A DNA stretch of 64,000 bases. Source: Dirofilaria immitis (lineage: Eukaryota; Nematoda; Chromadorea; Rhabditida; Onchocercidae). Positions 49,305 to 59,890 of this stretch are shown one piece after another. Numbering within the stretch: position 1 is the first letter of the stretch; the number at the start of each line of letters is the position of its first letter. The position numbers were made by a program, and so were the translations under genes. The stretch lies in NCBI GenBank assembly GCA_024305405.1, contig JAKNDB010000087.1, forward strand, positions 7,752,501 through 7,816,500, in the 5' to 3' direction. Below the pieces are notes generated by a model. That model did no database searches and was not told the origin of the DNA. It saw nothing but the letters and a program-made list of their open reading frames with translations.

Positions 49305-52300
49305 ATGGCAGCTGGTGCATCGGAATGTGTTTCCGTAAGTTTTTCAGTTATCCAGATGAAGTCATATCTCTTCAAGTATGTAGTGAATACATCAGTGGAT
49401 TGGTAGATACTAAAAACAAAAAAAGATCACTTTCAGTTAATCATGTATCATACTTAAGATAAATTCGTGAAAGTGATTCCTAGTATTAAATTGAAAAAAG
49501 ATTCAAATATACACATTTCTAGAAGAGTGTTGAATCGTTAATTCGAATATATTATTTAACTTATTCAGATCGAATCGACATATGTATATTTTGGAACATT
49601 GAAACTTCGAGCGGTAAAGCCTACTGTTGTGCATATAAATCATATCATTATCAATGTGTACGATGTGAATAACGCACAGCGACTTTCCATACAGATTGCC
49701 TCCAAACATATCTGTAAAGCATTAGTAAGTCGTCTAGTATACAAATGTAGGATGTAACATATATGTATTGTACCGTTTATGAATAAGTATATAAATAACT
49801 ACACCATCATCTTTTTAATATTCCTATTTTTAGTGAAGAAAACCGTGATTACTTCTAGAAAACTGCAACTGTTGCAAAAGCATTACGAATCAAATGATGA
49901 CAAATTAAATCTTATTTCTAGATCACTTTTGATTGCCCTGATTTATCTTTTTACAGCTTTGTCAGAGTGGTCAGCATAAAGCAATAGCTTTTTGGTTAAC
50001 CGATTCTGTGCTGGCAAAATTCGAGAAACGCTACACATCGCAGCGATGCCAGAAGCAACGATCGGAAAAAGTGCTCCTTATTTTGATTCAGAAAGTGCAC
50101 GCATTTGCCAGAGGTATATTTTAATTTATGGTGATGGATTTGTAAGTACGAAAATATTTTGAAAGAAAATTCAAATAATTGATTAACGAAGCTTGTTTAA
50201 TTTACTAATATAATTTTGAAGATTTTTCTCTCCATTTTTCTGCTTTTTTAATCCTTTTCATTACCAATAGTTCTTTTCGCGACACAATAGCATTGCCAAA
50301 ATTTGTTTTTTCAGAGTTCTGTATGTTAACTGATGAAGCAAAATAGTATACTTTAATGTGAATGGTGAGGAAATGAGATTCCTTAAGAGTTCACTTCATA
50401 TTACTTTAAAATACAATTGCAAGATAAATTATTAACATTCAAAGCATTTTATAAATAAAATATCTGTCTTTTAATTAATATACTTCCTTAAGGTATATAT
50501 TAGTTGATATAGCGCGATGTACTAAGGAAGACATGGATTTGTTAAAACGGGTTTTATGCTTAGTGGAAGAAACCAGATTGCTCTTCAAAGCTCAAAGTAT
50601 TGCCCAGGAGTAGTTATAAATGCAGCAGCAGGAAGCTTTTTCGGTAATTTGTTTATCTTATCGATTATTTAATTTTTTTATTGGCAATACTACTACTTCG
50701 GACAAAAGGTCGTTACAAAGCTGAATCTGTTTACATTTTGCATTGGCGTAAAAGTCGTTGTACTATAGCCTTCTTTACGACAATTTTATACTTCCAAAAC
50801 ATTTAGACAAGTCATTTTTGATTGTCAGCTTTGACTTAAACTTCTATTTTGCAACTACCGTTGAATTTTCTCAAGTTTGGCGAAAGGAAATACTTGGTTT
50901 ACTAGTGATCGGAAAAAGTGCTCCTTATTTTGATTCAGAAATATATTTAGTTTATCACACAGGAGACATGGATGAAAATGATTTCGTAACTTTGATGCGG
51001 GATATTGGATTGAATGTGAAACAGGTATCAGGAAATGTGTCCAATCTGGCATCGCGCCTAATTGATAGAAATGCGTCTAGTGTCACCCCTACAGCTACCC
51101 TTTCACAATCATCACAAATATTCCTTCACAACCAGTCGCACTTATATACTGGCAATCGGCGGCCACTATCAGCTGTAAATTATTTTGTATATAAACAATA
51201 TGTAATAATAATGAAAATTTTTTCAGAATATATATGATAAATAATTCTAATTGTAATTTATAGTTTCAGTAATGAAGTTTTTCTAGGTTCGCTCACAGGA
51301 AATTATTAAGTCACCAGATGTTCAGCAATTTAGAAACATCTCACACCATCAGTCTAATCCACCCTGTACCGTTCAGCAGCGTCCAATCACTGTTAATATT
51401 ATACGTGTAGTTCCACCTCGATATTGTCCATCATTAGGTTCCTCTTCTAGTATGCATGTAAGTTTTTATTTAATTTGATGCTTTTCGCATGTTTTATTGG
51501 TTTTCATCAAAAGAAATATTCTCAAAACTCTAGAGAACTGCACTTTTCAGCTGTTAAAATTAGTAATTGTGAGAAATTAATCCTGTAACTAAATTATAAG
51601 ATGATTATGTTCCAGTTAACTTAACTAATATTCGGTCTTTGAATAAGTGTGCAGTAATCTAAAGTTACTAGTTTTTAAGAAGTTTTAAGCACATTTGGTC
51701 CCTAATATTAAGCATTTCACTGAATCGGAAGTGTAAAGTGTAATTCAGCAAATTTATTAAGGTGTCTGACAAACCTGTCGTAACTCAGACAGTGACATCG
51801 CCACGGAGTTCACGTATTATTAATCGATCGCCAACCAAAAAGTATCGATTTTGACACATATGGGTATGCAAACGCGAACCGTTAAACAACAATTGAATAC
51901 TTCTGAACTGTCCTTGAGCACTACATCTAATGAACCATCAACATCACGTTGCGGCATACCGTCAGAGTTGAAAATATCCAATCAAAACTATAAACGAATA
52001 GTTCATGTTATTGATGATGATGACGATGAAGGTGGTCCAGTATGTCTCTATATTATTTTTCATTTTGCTGCGAAAACTGAGAAATGGATAAGTTTTATTT
52101 CGAAGAATAGATTTTGTGGAGATTTAAATTTGGGTGTCTGTTTAACACAAAAATTGCGCATGTACTTCTGAAAAACTTATCCGTAAACTTTTGTTAAATT
52201 TGTCTAGATAAAATGGATTTTTTAAAATTTTCATAGTTTATCTTCTTTTTATTTTACTATTGTAGTTCATGAATTTTCAGCTTGTTGCTAATGATTTTTT

Positions 52301-55264
52301 AGCCGTCTCACTTAATTATAGAGGTACAAATATTTCATGTCGGAATTTTGAGGCTTAAATTAAATTAATAGCTGTTTCTCTATAATCTGGTTTAATTGGT
52401 CAGGACATCTTCTCATATAATTTGATTGATTAATATTAATTTTCTTTCGAAGCATTGAACTGTTAAATTAGACGAGCTAACAATAACTTTTTATGATATT
52501 TTTGCATCAATGAGAAATGACTGACATTTATGATCACAGTATTGAATGGATTTAGGTTTACCTGTTACTTTCAATTAATTTTATCATTGAACATTCCAAT
52601 GCAGAATAAGCATGTAATGAACATAGATTTTGAATGGTTGAATTTCTTGAAATAATCTAGGACTGAGTGTATTTTATGAAACCAAGATTTAAATAATGCA
52701 AAGCCAACATAAGGATCAAGCTTTCAAGCAAATTTCTATAAACAATTGAATTCACCTTATTATTTTTAGTTGAAACTTGCAAAAGAACCAAAACTGGATT
52801 TGTTGTTAAATTATCCCCGTGACCAGCCAACTATATCAGTTCACTATGCTGATGTGGAATATTTGAGGCCAAACGAAATGTTAAATGATACAATCATAGA
52901 GTTTTATTTAAAATACATACAGATGGAATTGATATCATCGGAGAGGTAAGCAAATAATATTTTTGCCTATTCATTTTTAATAATTCATTTACAGTATTTC
53001 ACTTTTATGACTGTATAGTTAGCAAACAGAACTTATTTAAAACAAATCTGATGTTTATGTAGCAAGATTGTATAAAAGCAAGGTTCGTTTTCAACCTTAT
53101 CATTAATCCTAATTTTTTTCAGGCGTCCTTCCATTTTTATATTTAATCCTTTTTTTATTCTCGGCTAACACAAATTCCGCCTACTGGTTCGGGTGTTATT
53201 CGCACCATTTCTTCCCGCGCAAAATGGGTCAGTCTGTTGGTTTGAAAATGCACTGTTATATTATTATAAATATATAATTTATAGCTTAATTTGTTATGAC
53301 TTAAAAGAAAAGCAAGATTGCAATATCTGGTATAGAAAATATTCACAGTACTGAAATAACTCAAAAAATATATGTAAATGCATATTCTGAGTACATAGAT
53401 AAGTCAGACAATTCTTTCTAATCTTAGATAATTCCGCTATTCTGAAAGTAAGATTTATGCTTTTATGTTCTGTAATGTGTCATTATTTAGAACGAATATT
53501 TATTGTTTTTGCTTTGTTTCCGTAATCGTTGTTTTCAGATCGCCGAAAATTACAAGGGAGTGCGAACATGGACAAAAAATGTGGACATTTTCAGTGCTGA
53601 TTATGTTGTTGTTCCAATTGTTGAAGATATCCACTGGTTAGTCTTTGTTTTTTTCAAGGTTTATCTGAATGATCATAATATTCTTTTTTAAATTTGTTTT
53701 TTTCTAAGATAAATTTATAGTTTTAATTTTTGATGTAAAGAACTTTACTGTCTTAATAGTGGATATCGAAGTTAAAATGATATCAAGATAATTTCTTAGG
53801 AAAATAATGAATCTTTTTTGAAAGCTCCTTCAAATCAATTCTTCGTTAATTAATTTGGTTAGTGCAGCTAATTTCAAATATTGATGTTACAAATTATCTT
53901 TTATTGCAGGTATCTAGCTATAATTACTTATCCTCGATACTCAATTGTAAATCGTACAGAAATAGCAAATGGCAAGGAGAATGACATCGAAAAAGTCATG
54001 CCAAAAGATTAAGGAAAACCCGTATCATTTTACTGGATTCATTGGCTGATGCTACGGATATGAAAAGGTGAATCTCGTTTTACTAGTATTAAGAGAACCT
54101 TCATATTAAAAAGTCAGAATCCAGGCATTGCATTAAAAACTCAGTAGAGATGATGGTACTAGGGAAATAATAGTTTAGATAAAATAGTGATAGTTTTTAA
54201 TGTTATTTCGAATAACCTGCGGAAAATTAACGTTTCTAATTTAAAAGAATTTTTTAATTTATAGGAAATTAACAGTTCCTGTCCTAAGGGAATATCTCGT
54301 TTGCGAATATGAAGATAAAAGAAAATTAAAGGATGGCGACACAAAATATTTTGCAAAAGAATTAATTGAAAAGGTGAGATTTCATGTACATAGTATTGCG
54401 ATGTATTTGTCAAGTCTTTGGTGCACATAGTTTCAAATCTCGATTGTTTTCAAAACTTTTAACTGTCCAAATGCTTTAGATTGTGCCGTTTCCAGTTCCC
54501 CAGCAAAGGAATTACACAGACTGCGGATTATTTCTTTTGAAATTCGCTGAATGTTTTTTGCTGAAACCACCTTCAGTATGTCTCCTTTTAATTATGCTAA
54601 TCGAGAATTTATCTGATCCGTTCTTTTATCTGTTAGTATTACAGTTCCTCAATGGTAATTTTTAGAGATCTGATCGGGACAATGTCGAGTTCTCTTAACA
54701 TTGCATGATAGAAATTTTTATAATATTTTTAGTGGAAATTGTTAAATACTAAACAAAGCTTACAAAAAAATCACCGCGATGAATATTTTACCTAAAAATT
54801 TATCCAGTTTATAACTCGAAACGATTCGTTTCGACGATGGTATCCAAATTTTACAATCAGAGGCATGAGGAGGACTATCCTTACGAAGCTAAAATCAGCA
54901 TGTGATGAAGAAGCATGGCGAGCTTACGAAGAATACTCTAGAAATCGTGATGTAAACAATCAGTCAGTTGAAGACATTCTTCCGAAGCAATCAGCTCACA
55001 GTCGTTCACGTTAGTTGTTGAATTTGACACAAATTAATTTATATCTGTGGATGATTCTTAATACTTCATGCACAACACAATAAAATCAGTATCGGATTTT
55101 ACTCATTACATTTTGTTTAATTCATCCCTTATCATTTGATGTTAATTGCAATTCCAGCATCGCCAACGTTACGCCGACGAACACTAAGTACTGGAGATTG
55201 TGACGTAAGCTGTAACGGACATTTTGGACGTACGCGATCACTTCCTGCGCGTCTTTCCTACTGA
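49305..55264 (+). CDS. ULP2/SENP6-7-like SUMO-specific protease, three one-base frameshifts
   Basis: C48 cysteine protease that removes or trims SUMO from nuclear proteins. Exons: 49305-49334, 49569-49724, 49957-50113, 50504-50609, 50829-51174 (or 50829-50896 plus 50963-51174), 51287-51457, 51762-52039, 52770-52945, 53123-53227, 53539-53636, 53910-54067, 54265-54373, 54480-54575, 54808-55009, 55158-55264; about 765 residues (743 if the 66-nt intron is removed). The N-terminal part (LKLRAVKPTVVHIN onward) and the long disordered middle are not recognised. The catalytic domain begins at DVEYLRPNEMLNDTIIEFYL and has the His in VEDIHWYLAII, the Asp in ILLDS and the nucleophilic Cys in QRNYTDCGLFLLKFAE. 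A large insert separates Asp and Cys, as in SENP6/7. Single bases are missing at T4 51849-51852, T7 53150-53156 and A4 54003-54006. Exon 1 (MAAGASECVS) is the weakest call. Confidence 0.88.
50060..50094 (+). repeat. 35-bp exact repeat, copy 1 (in exon 3 of the SUMO protease gene)
   Basis: Starts GATCGGAAAAAGTGCTCCTT. Identical to 50907-50941. Here it is read in the frame RSEKVLLILIQK within exon 3. Confidence 0.93.
50907..50941 (+). repeat. 35-bp exact repeat, copy 2 (in optional intron or exon 5)
   Basis: Same 35 bases as 50060-50094, 847 bp downstream, in direct orientation. If translated here it falls in another frame (VIGKSAPYFDSE). It lies wholly inside the 66-nt segment 50897-50962, which has intron boundaries (gtttac ... 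cacacag) and is divisible by three. Confidence 0.93.
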
Positions 55265-56337
55265 TTATTCTTTTCCTTTCCTTCTTAAATTTTGATTATT
55301 GAATATAAAATAGCGACACAATTCTTAAAGATATGCTGCTTTTTTGATCAAATGTACGAGTTTTCAATATGCCAGCTAGCGATTATGTATTGTTTATTCG
55401 TACATTTTAAGCAGCAGAAAGTAAAACATTCAAAGAACCCTCCAGTTGTTTTATTTTTAACAAGTTAGTAATCCCAGAATTTTACAGATGAGGAAAATAG
55501 AATGTAAGATACAAGGGATTTTTAATAAGAACAGTTTAAATTATAAATAGTTACTGTAAACTTCTGAACCAGTCATAAACTAAAAATTGGAATACGATAG
55601 TATTGGAAAATTCGATGCTTCAAAGTTATTGAAGGAAGAATGGAAATTGTTTATAGTAACCTTTAGGAATTTTATTGGTGTTTTCTCTTTATGACACAAA
55701 TATAGTTTAGGCAATGAGTGCTAATCAAAAGATTTTCTTATGAGAACATATATTTAAAATTTTTAATTATTTTATTTGACTTGTTATATACTAGGAAGCA
55801 TTTAAGAAAATGTGATGATGGAGACGAATGAATGAAGGGCACATAGTGAATTTTTATAAAAGTTTGCAATTTTCTCTTAATTCTTTAATTTGTTTGTCTA
55901 ATATTTTTGAAAATGATTGAATTTGTACATCATAGCAATCAATGAGGTAATAGTTTTATTGAATTCAATAAAGCACTATTAATTATGCTGTTTAATGTTT
56001 GATTTCACGATGTTTTTCGTTCATTTTATATAAAAACATGATATGAGGACTCATGAGGAAATAATTCGCTCCGGAATTTTTCGAATTGATTTTCAACTTT
56101 CTGCACTTCTCAAATGATTTCAGACATGTTTGAAGTACAAAATTCTGAGCAGGATAGAAGAATAATGATAAGAAATTACTAATTTCTCTTTATTTCTTAT
56201 GAGGATTTGATTTACCTTAGATTGAAAGTAAGTATTCTCCAGTCAACGTTACCAGATTCAAATTATCGTGTTTTGATTCGCGATCTGGAAGTCTCATTTT
56301 TTAGGATTAATTTTTTCCTCATCTCAATTTATTCATC
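55265..56337. other. Spacer between the SUMO protease gene and pbs-3
   Basis: About 1.07 kb, no coding signal, several AATAAA sites. Both flanking genes are on the plus strand, so an operon-like pair is possible but the gap is long for one. A polypyrimidine-AG (CATTTTTTAG, ending 56304) 33 nt before the pbs-3 ATG could be a spliced-leader acceptor. Confidence 0.4.
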
Positions 56338-57465
56338 ATGTCTATTATGAGCTACAGCGGTGGTACTATTCTGGCAATGGTTGGAAATGATTGTGTTTGC
56401 ATTGCTTCTGATTTACGACTTGGTGAACAAATGACTACGATCGCTACAAATATGAAAAAGGTCATTTTTTCTTTTACATGACAAAGTGCCGCAGGTTTTA
56501 GAATCAATATCCCTCTAAAATATGAACAGAGAATAACCCTTTCTGAAGCTGACTTGCTAGGTGAGTTATTTAATCAGTCAAGGGTAAAGTTAGCCCTGCT
56601 TTTTCGTTTTCTCTATCAAAATGTAATTCCTTCATCTTGCAGGTCTATAAACTGGGAGAAAAAGTTTATATCGGCTTAGGTGGATTTCATTCAGATGCTA
56701 AAACGGTTCTTGATAAAATCGCTTTTCGGAAAAATCTATATGAATTAAGAGAGAATCGAAAGATAAAACCTGAGGTAGGTATTCGTAGAAGCATGATATT
56801 TTGTTATGATTCGTCTTTGTAAAAATTATATATACCGAATAGAGAGCTAATTTAAATGAAAAACAATTTTGGATTTTACGAAGTATATGTTTTTATCCAT
56901 CACGTCTGATTTTTTTTTAGGTGGTGGCTGTGATGGTATCAAACCTGTTGTATCAGCATCGATTTGGTGGTTATTTTACGGAACCACTGATAGCGGGGCT
57001 CGACCCGACGACGAATAAACCTTATATTTGTTCTATGGACACTATAGGTTGTATCTCTGCTCCCAACGATTTTGTTGCAGTGGGGACGGGGACCGAATAT
57101 TTGTTAGGCGTCTGTGAAGGTTATTTTATCTCACATCTTGCGGACTACATCCAATTATTAACGTATTGTATACATCATAATGTTATAATCACGGTATCCA
57201 TGCCATCTATTTATATAAGATCGGTCATCGTCTGAAATAAGTGCAAAATTTATGTTTAATTTTGAGAATCCTCTGATTTCGTAATTTTACTGAACATTCA
57301 GGATTCTGGAAAGAAGGTATGAATTCTGATGAGTTATTTGAGGCAACGGCGCAGTCAATGTTATCTGCAATGGAACGCGACGCCGCTTCCGGTTGGGGCG
57401 TGATCGTTTATACAATAACTAAAGATAAAGTTAATATAAAAACTATCAAAGCTAGAATGGACTAA
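56338..57465 (+). CDS. pbs-3: 20S proteasome subunit beta-3 (PSMB3)
   Basis: Structural, non-catalytic beta subunit of the 20S proteasome core. Exons 56338-56460, 56643-56774, 56921-57119, 57302-57465; phases agree and give 205 residues, the same length as human PSMB3. The N-terminus [14 protein letters not shown] lacks a propeptide with a Thr1 nucleophile, as expected for beta-3. Other family blocks are [61 protein letters not shown] and the C-terminal KARMD. No lesion, which shows that the neighbouring frameshifts are not the general state of this region. Confidence 0.96.
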
Positions 57466-58033
57466 AGTCTGTAACGAAATTATTTAATCCCCTTAATTTG
57501 TCTAAAAATTTGAAAAATTTTCGAGGATTCCAAGACTTTTGCATCATCTTCAATGGCAATACTCCAAGTGCACCTTTTACATGGCGTGGGAAGTAGTTTA
57601 CGATACCATGCAAATTAGCCGGAACTCCGAATCTGTTCAATTGACATTTAAAGCAAAACTGTGTTGTTCGGTTTTTTCTTACATGTTATTTAATTTTCAT
57701 ATATCATTTAAAATCACTGTAAAACTGAATAAATCATAAAAGAGAGATTCTATGGAACGGCCAAGGAAATAGATAGATATATACATTGATACGAAAAGAC
57801 GAGATAGTTCAGAATAAAGAACTACAGCTATCTGGCTTTGATTTTTCATACTAAATTGTTTTGGCAAGACCATCGAAGTCATTCTTAACCATTATAGCGG
57901 TATGGCCTCTTAATTCAAATTTTGGTCTCAAATTTTGTTTCATAGAAACAGCACTGAGATATTTGAAATGGAGCTTAGAGGAAATACAGCATCTTCAACA
58001 TTTTGAATTATAGTATATCGATGACATATATAA
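57466..58033. other. Convergent spacer between pbs-3 and mrps-21
   Basis: Short 3' flanks of two converging genes. The open frames here have no family likeness. Confidence 0.4.
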
Positions 58034-58352
58034 TCACGTGGTTATTTGACCTGGATATGGGTCAGGTCGGTTTTTTCGTAGTAAAAACTGCATTTTTCTC
58101 CGCATATCTTCATTGATGATTGCCTTCGAGATTTCTCTAGACAATTCATTCCGCTGCATATATGGCTTTCGATAATATCGTGTTTTTCGCAAGATGTCCA
58201 ACAGACCTTCATTGTTCATTAACCTGAATTAGCATATAGTGACAATCCATAACATAAACAGCAAATAACAGTCAGATCAGCAAAAGATGTTCATAATTCT
58301 AATTAAGCAATAAAACTTACTGTTCCCGAAGCATTACAGTTAAAGGAATCAT
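58034..58352 (-). CDS. mrps-21: Mitochondrial small-subunit ribosomal protein bS21m (MRPS21)
   Basis: Small basic protein of the mitochondrial 30S-type subunit. The main exon is 58223-58034: GLLDILRKTRYYRKPYMQR, then MRRKMQFLLRKNRPDPYPG, matching the human block RRYYEKPCRRR ... ARKINFLMRKNRADPWQG. An upstream exon 58352-58321 (MIPLTVMLREQ) joins in phase and resembles the family N-terminus (ARTVMVQEG). The product is 73 residues against 87 in human: the usual segment between the two (human NVESAYRTLNRI) is not found, so a small exon may be missed or this region is shorter here. A longer open frame runs upstream of the chosen ATG. The gene is head to head with the coding stretch at 58474, 121 bp apart. 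Confidence 0.8.
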
Positions 58353-58473
58353 AAGGTTTTGAAATTTCTGTTGTAGTTTTGTTTGGCATTCAAAACGGAT
58401 GTTTTTTCCATAATATCCGATTTAATAAGCTAATTTCATTGCGATCGGTCTAATATTTGCGCGTTATTTGCAG

Positions 58474-58752
58474 GAAAATAGCAAAAACCTGTTAAGTAAA
58501 TGGAAAGCTGATGTGACATCATTGTTGACAACGAGAACTGTCTTATTCAGAAATCGTTGATGGGCGTGATGGATATTCCAGAACAGTTTTATGCCAAAAG
58601 GTTGTTTCAACGTCCCACGCCAACATCGCACCATCCTGAAACCAAATCAAGTCAAGGCGAAACTTACCAACGAAACAACAGACTACGGACCTCCTCAACA
58701 CCCAGACCCGCCTTTATCTTCATTCTACTATTTTCATTATACGCACAGCTAG
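58474..58752 (+). CDS. Unidentified coding stretch with a disturbed central frame
   Basis: I do not recognise this gene. After a clear acceptor (TATTTGCAG at 58465-58473) the frame reads ENSKNLLSKWKADVTSLLTT, then RTVLFRNR and a stop at 58555. The same frame opens again from about 58605 as FNVPRQHRTILKPNQVKAKL, TNETTDYGPPQHPDPPLSSF and ends at TAG 58750-58752. Between them the +1 frame is open and protein-like (MGVMDIPEQFYAKRLF). Base composition is clearly richer in GC than the surroundings. This pattern fits one protein broken by two or three small indels, as seen in other genes of this window, but I cannot confirm it by homology. No start codon or first exon is identified. Confidence 0.4.
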
Positions 58753-59688
58753 GTTACGATGATTGCTGTCGCTATGCAAACTTAGAAAAATCTAATTCTA
58801 TTCAACATTCAGGTGATGGGTGTGGGGGTGTCTTTGTATCCCTGGGATTTGGGAAAGATTGGTTAGGAGGTCTATAAATTTTTAAATGACTCATAATGTT
58901 ATGATTTGTTGTAGAAAAACAATTCCAGGAAAAATACAATTGCATTCGAGTATGTAATCTTAAATATTAAATTACTGCTGATGCAGCAGTTTCTCTGAGC
59001 AATTTGAACACACTCGAAGCAATTATCCTTTCTTCTTTTGATTTATCAGTTTTAGTCCTTATTTGATTTTTTCGTAGTTCCATGCTATTCCATGATTCAC
59101 ATTGAACTTCGGCTCCTTATTGCTTCGAATGATTTCAATAATATGATTCTCATTCTAATAAATATCCAATTTTAACCAGTAATATGAAAATTTATAATTT
59201 TGGAGCTTGAAGACTTCTAGTTAAATTCGAAGCATACTGATATGTGTAGTTTCATTCTTATTTTTGATTTTTTTCTTTCTTTGATATTTCATTCTTGTTT
59301 TATTTCAAATTTATATCGTTTTCAGTTGTTATTCATAAATATGCCATCCATTTTCAGAGTATGGTAATTAGTCTTTTGTAATAAGAAAATGATAATTAGG
59401 AAAACGTAATCATCAATTCTTCATTCTCCTCTACTTGCACTTTCAAACACAATAGAGCAATTTTTCCGCTCTAATGCGAAATATTTACATACATCTGACT
59501 TCCCAACATGTAACGCTTGTTTATGTTTTTCTAACTTAGCAAATATGTCTAGACAGTTATCGGTCTTTTTGATCTTCGATTTCTATTGATTCTCACTAAT
59601 TATTGAAATGATTGCAATATTTATCATTCATCCATTCTTTATTGATTTTTATTGACTATCATCCGTCTGCAAGATTTATATCATTTAA
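58753..59688. other. Non-coding stretch
   Basis: The start (to about 58877) still has an open plus-strand frame, but nothing recognisable. The rest is AT-rich without coding signal. Confidence 0.35.
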
Positions 59689-59890
59689 CTATTCATTATT
59701 AATAACATTCTGTTGATATATTTCTTCTACTGCATTGATATAAGGCAAAAGTTGACCAGGTAATTGAATTAGGAATGCATATATATGCCAAAATTGGGCA
59801 TTCAATAGTTGAAATATTTCAGTGAAATTTATAACAATTTCCTTTTTCGGCTCATGCACTTCCTCATCGATTTCTTCGATCGTTGTTTCA
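59689..59890 (-). other. Orphan exon-like segment (C-terminal exon?)
   Basis: After an acceptor CCATTTAG the minus strand is open for 66 codons to a TAG: an acidic start (IEEIDEEVHEPKKE) followed by a hydrophobic stretch (FWHIYAFLIQLPGQLLPYI). I find no convincing partner exon upstream; a membrane-like frame near 60560-60710 on the same strand is the only candidate. No family recognised. Confidence 0.3.

Noticed and set aside
49262..49411. Open minus-strand exon-like frame (IYQSTDVFTTYLKRYDFIWI...) just upstream of copb-1
   Set aside because: The plus strand gives a phase-consistent first exon (49305-49334) for the SUMO protease gene in the same place, and no partner exons were found on the minus strand.
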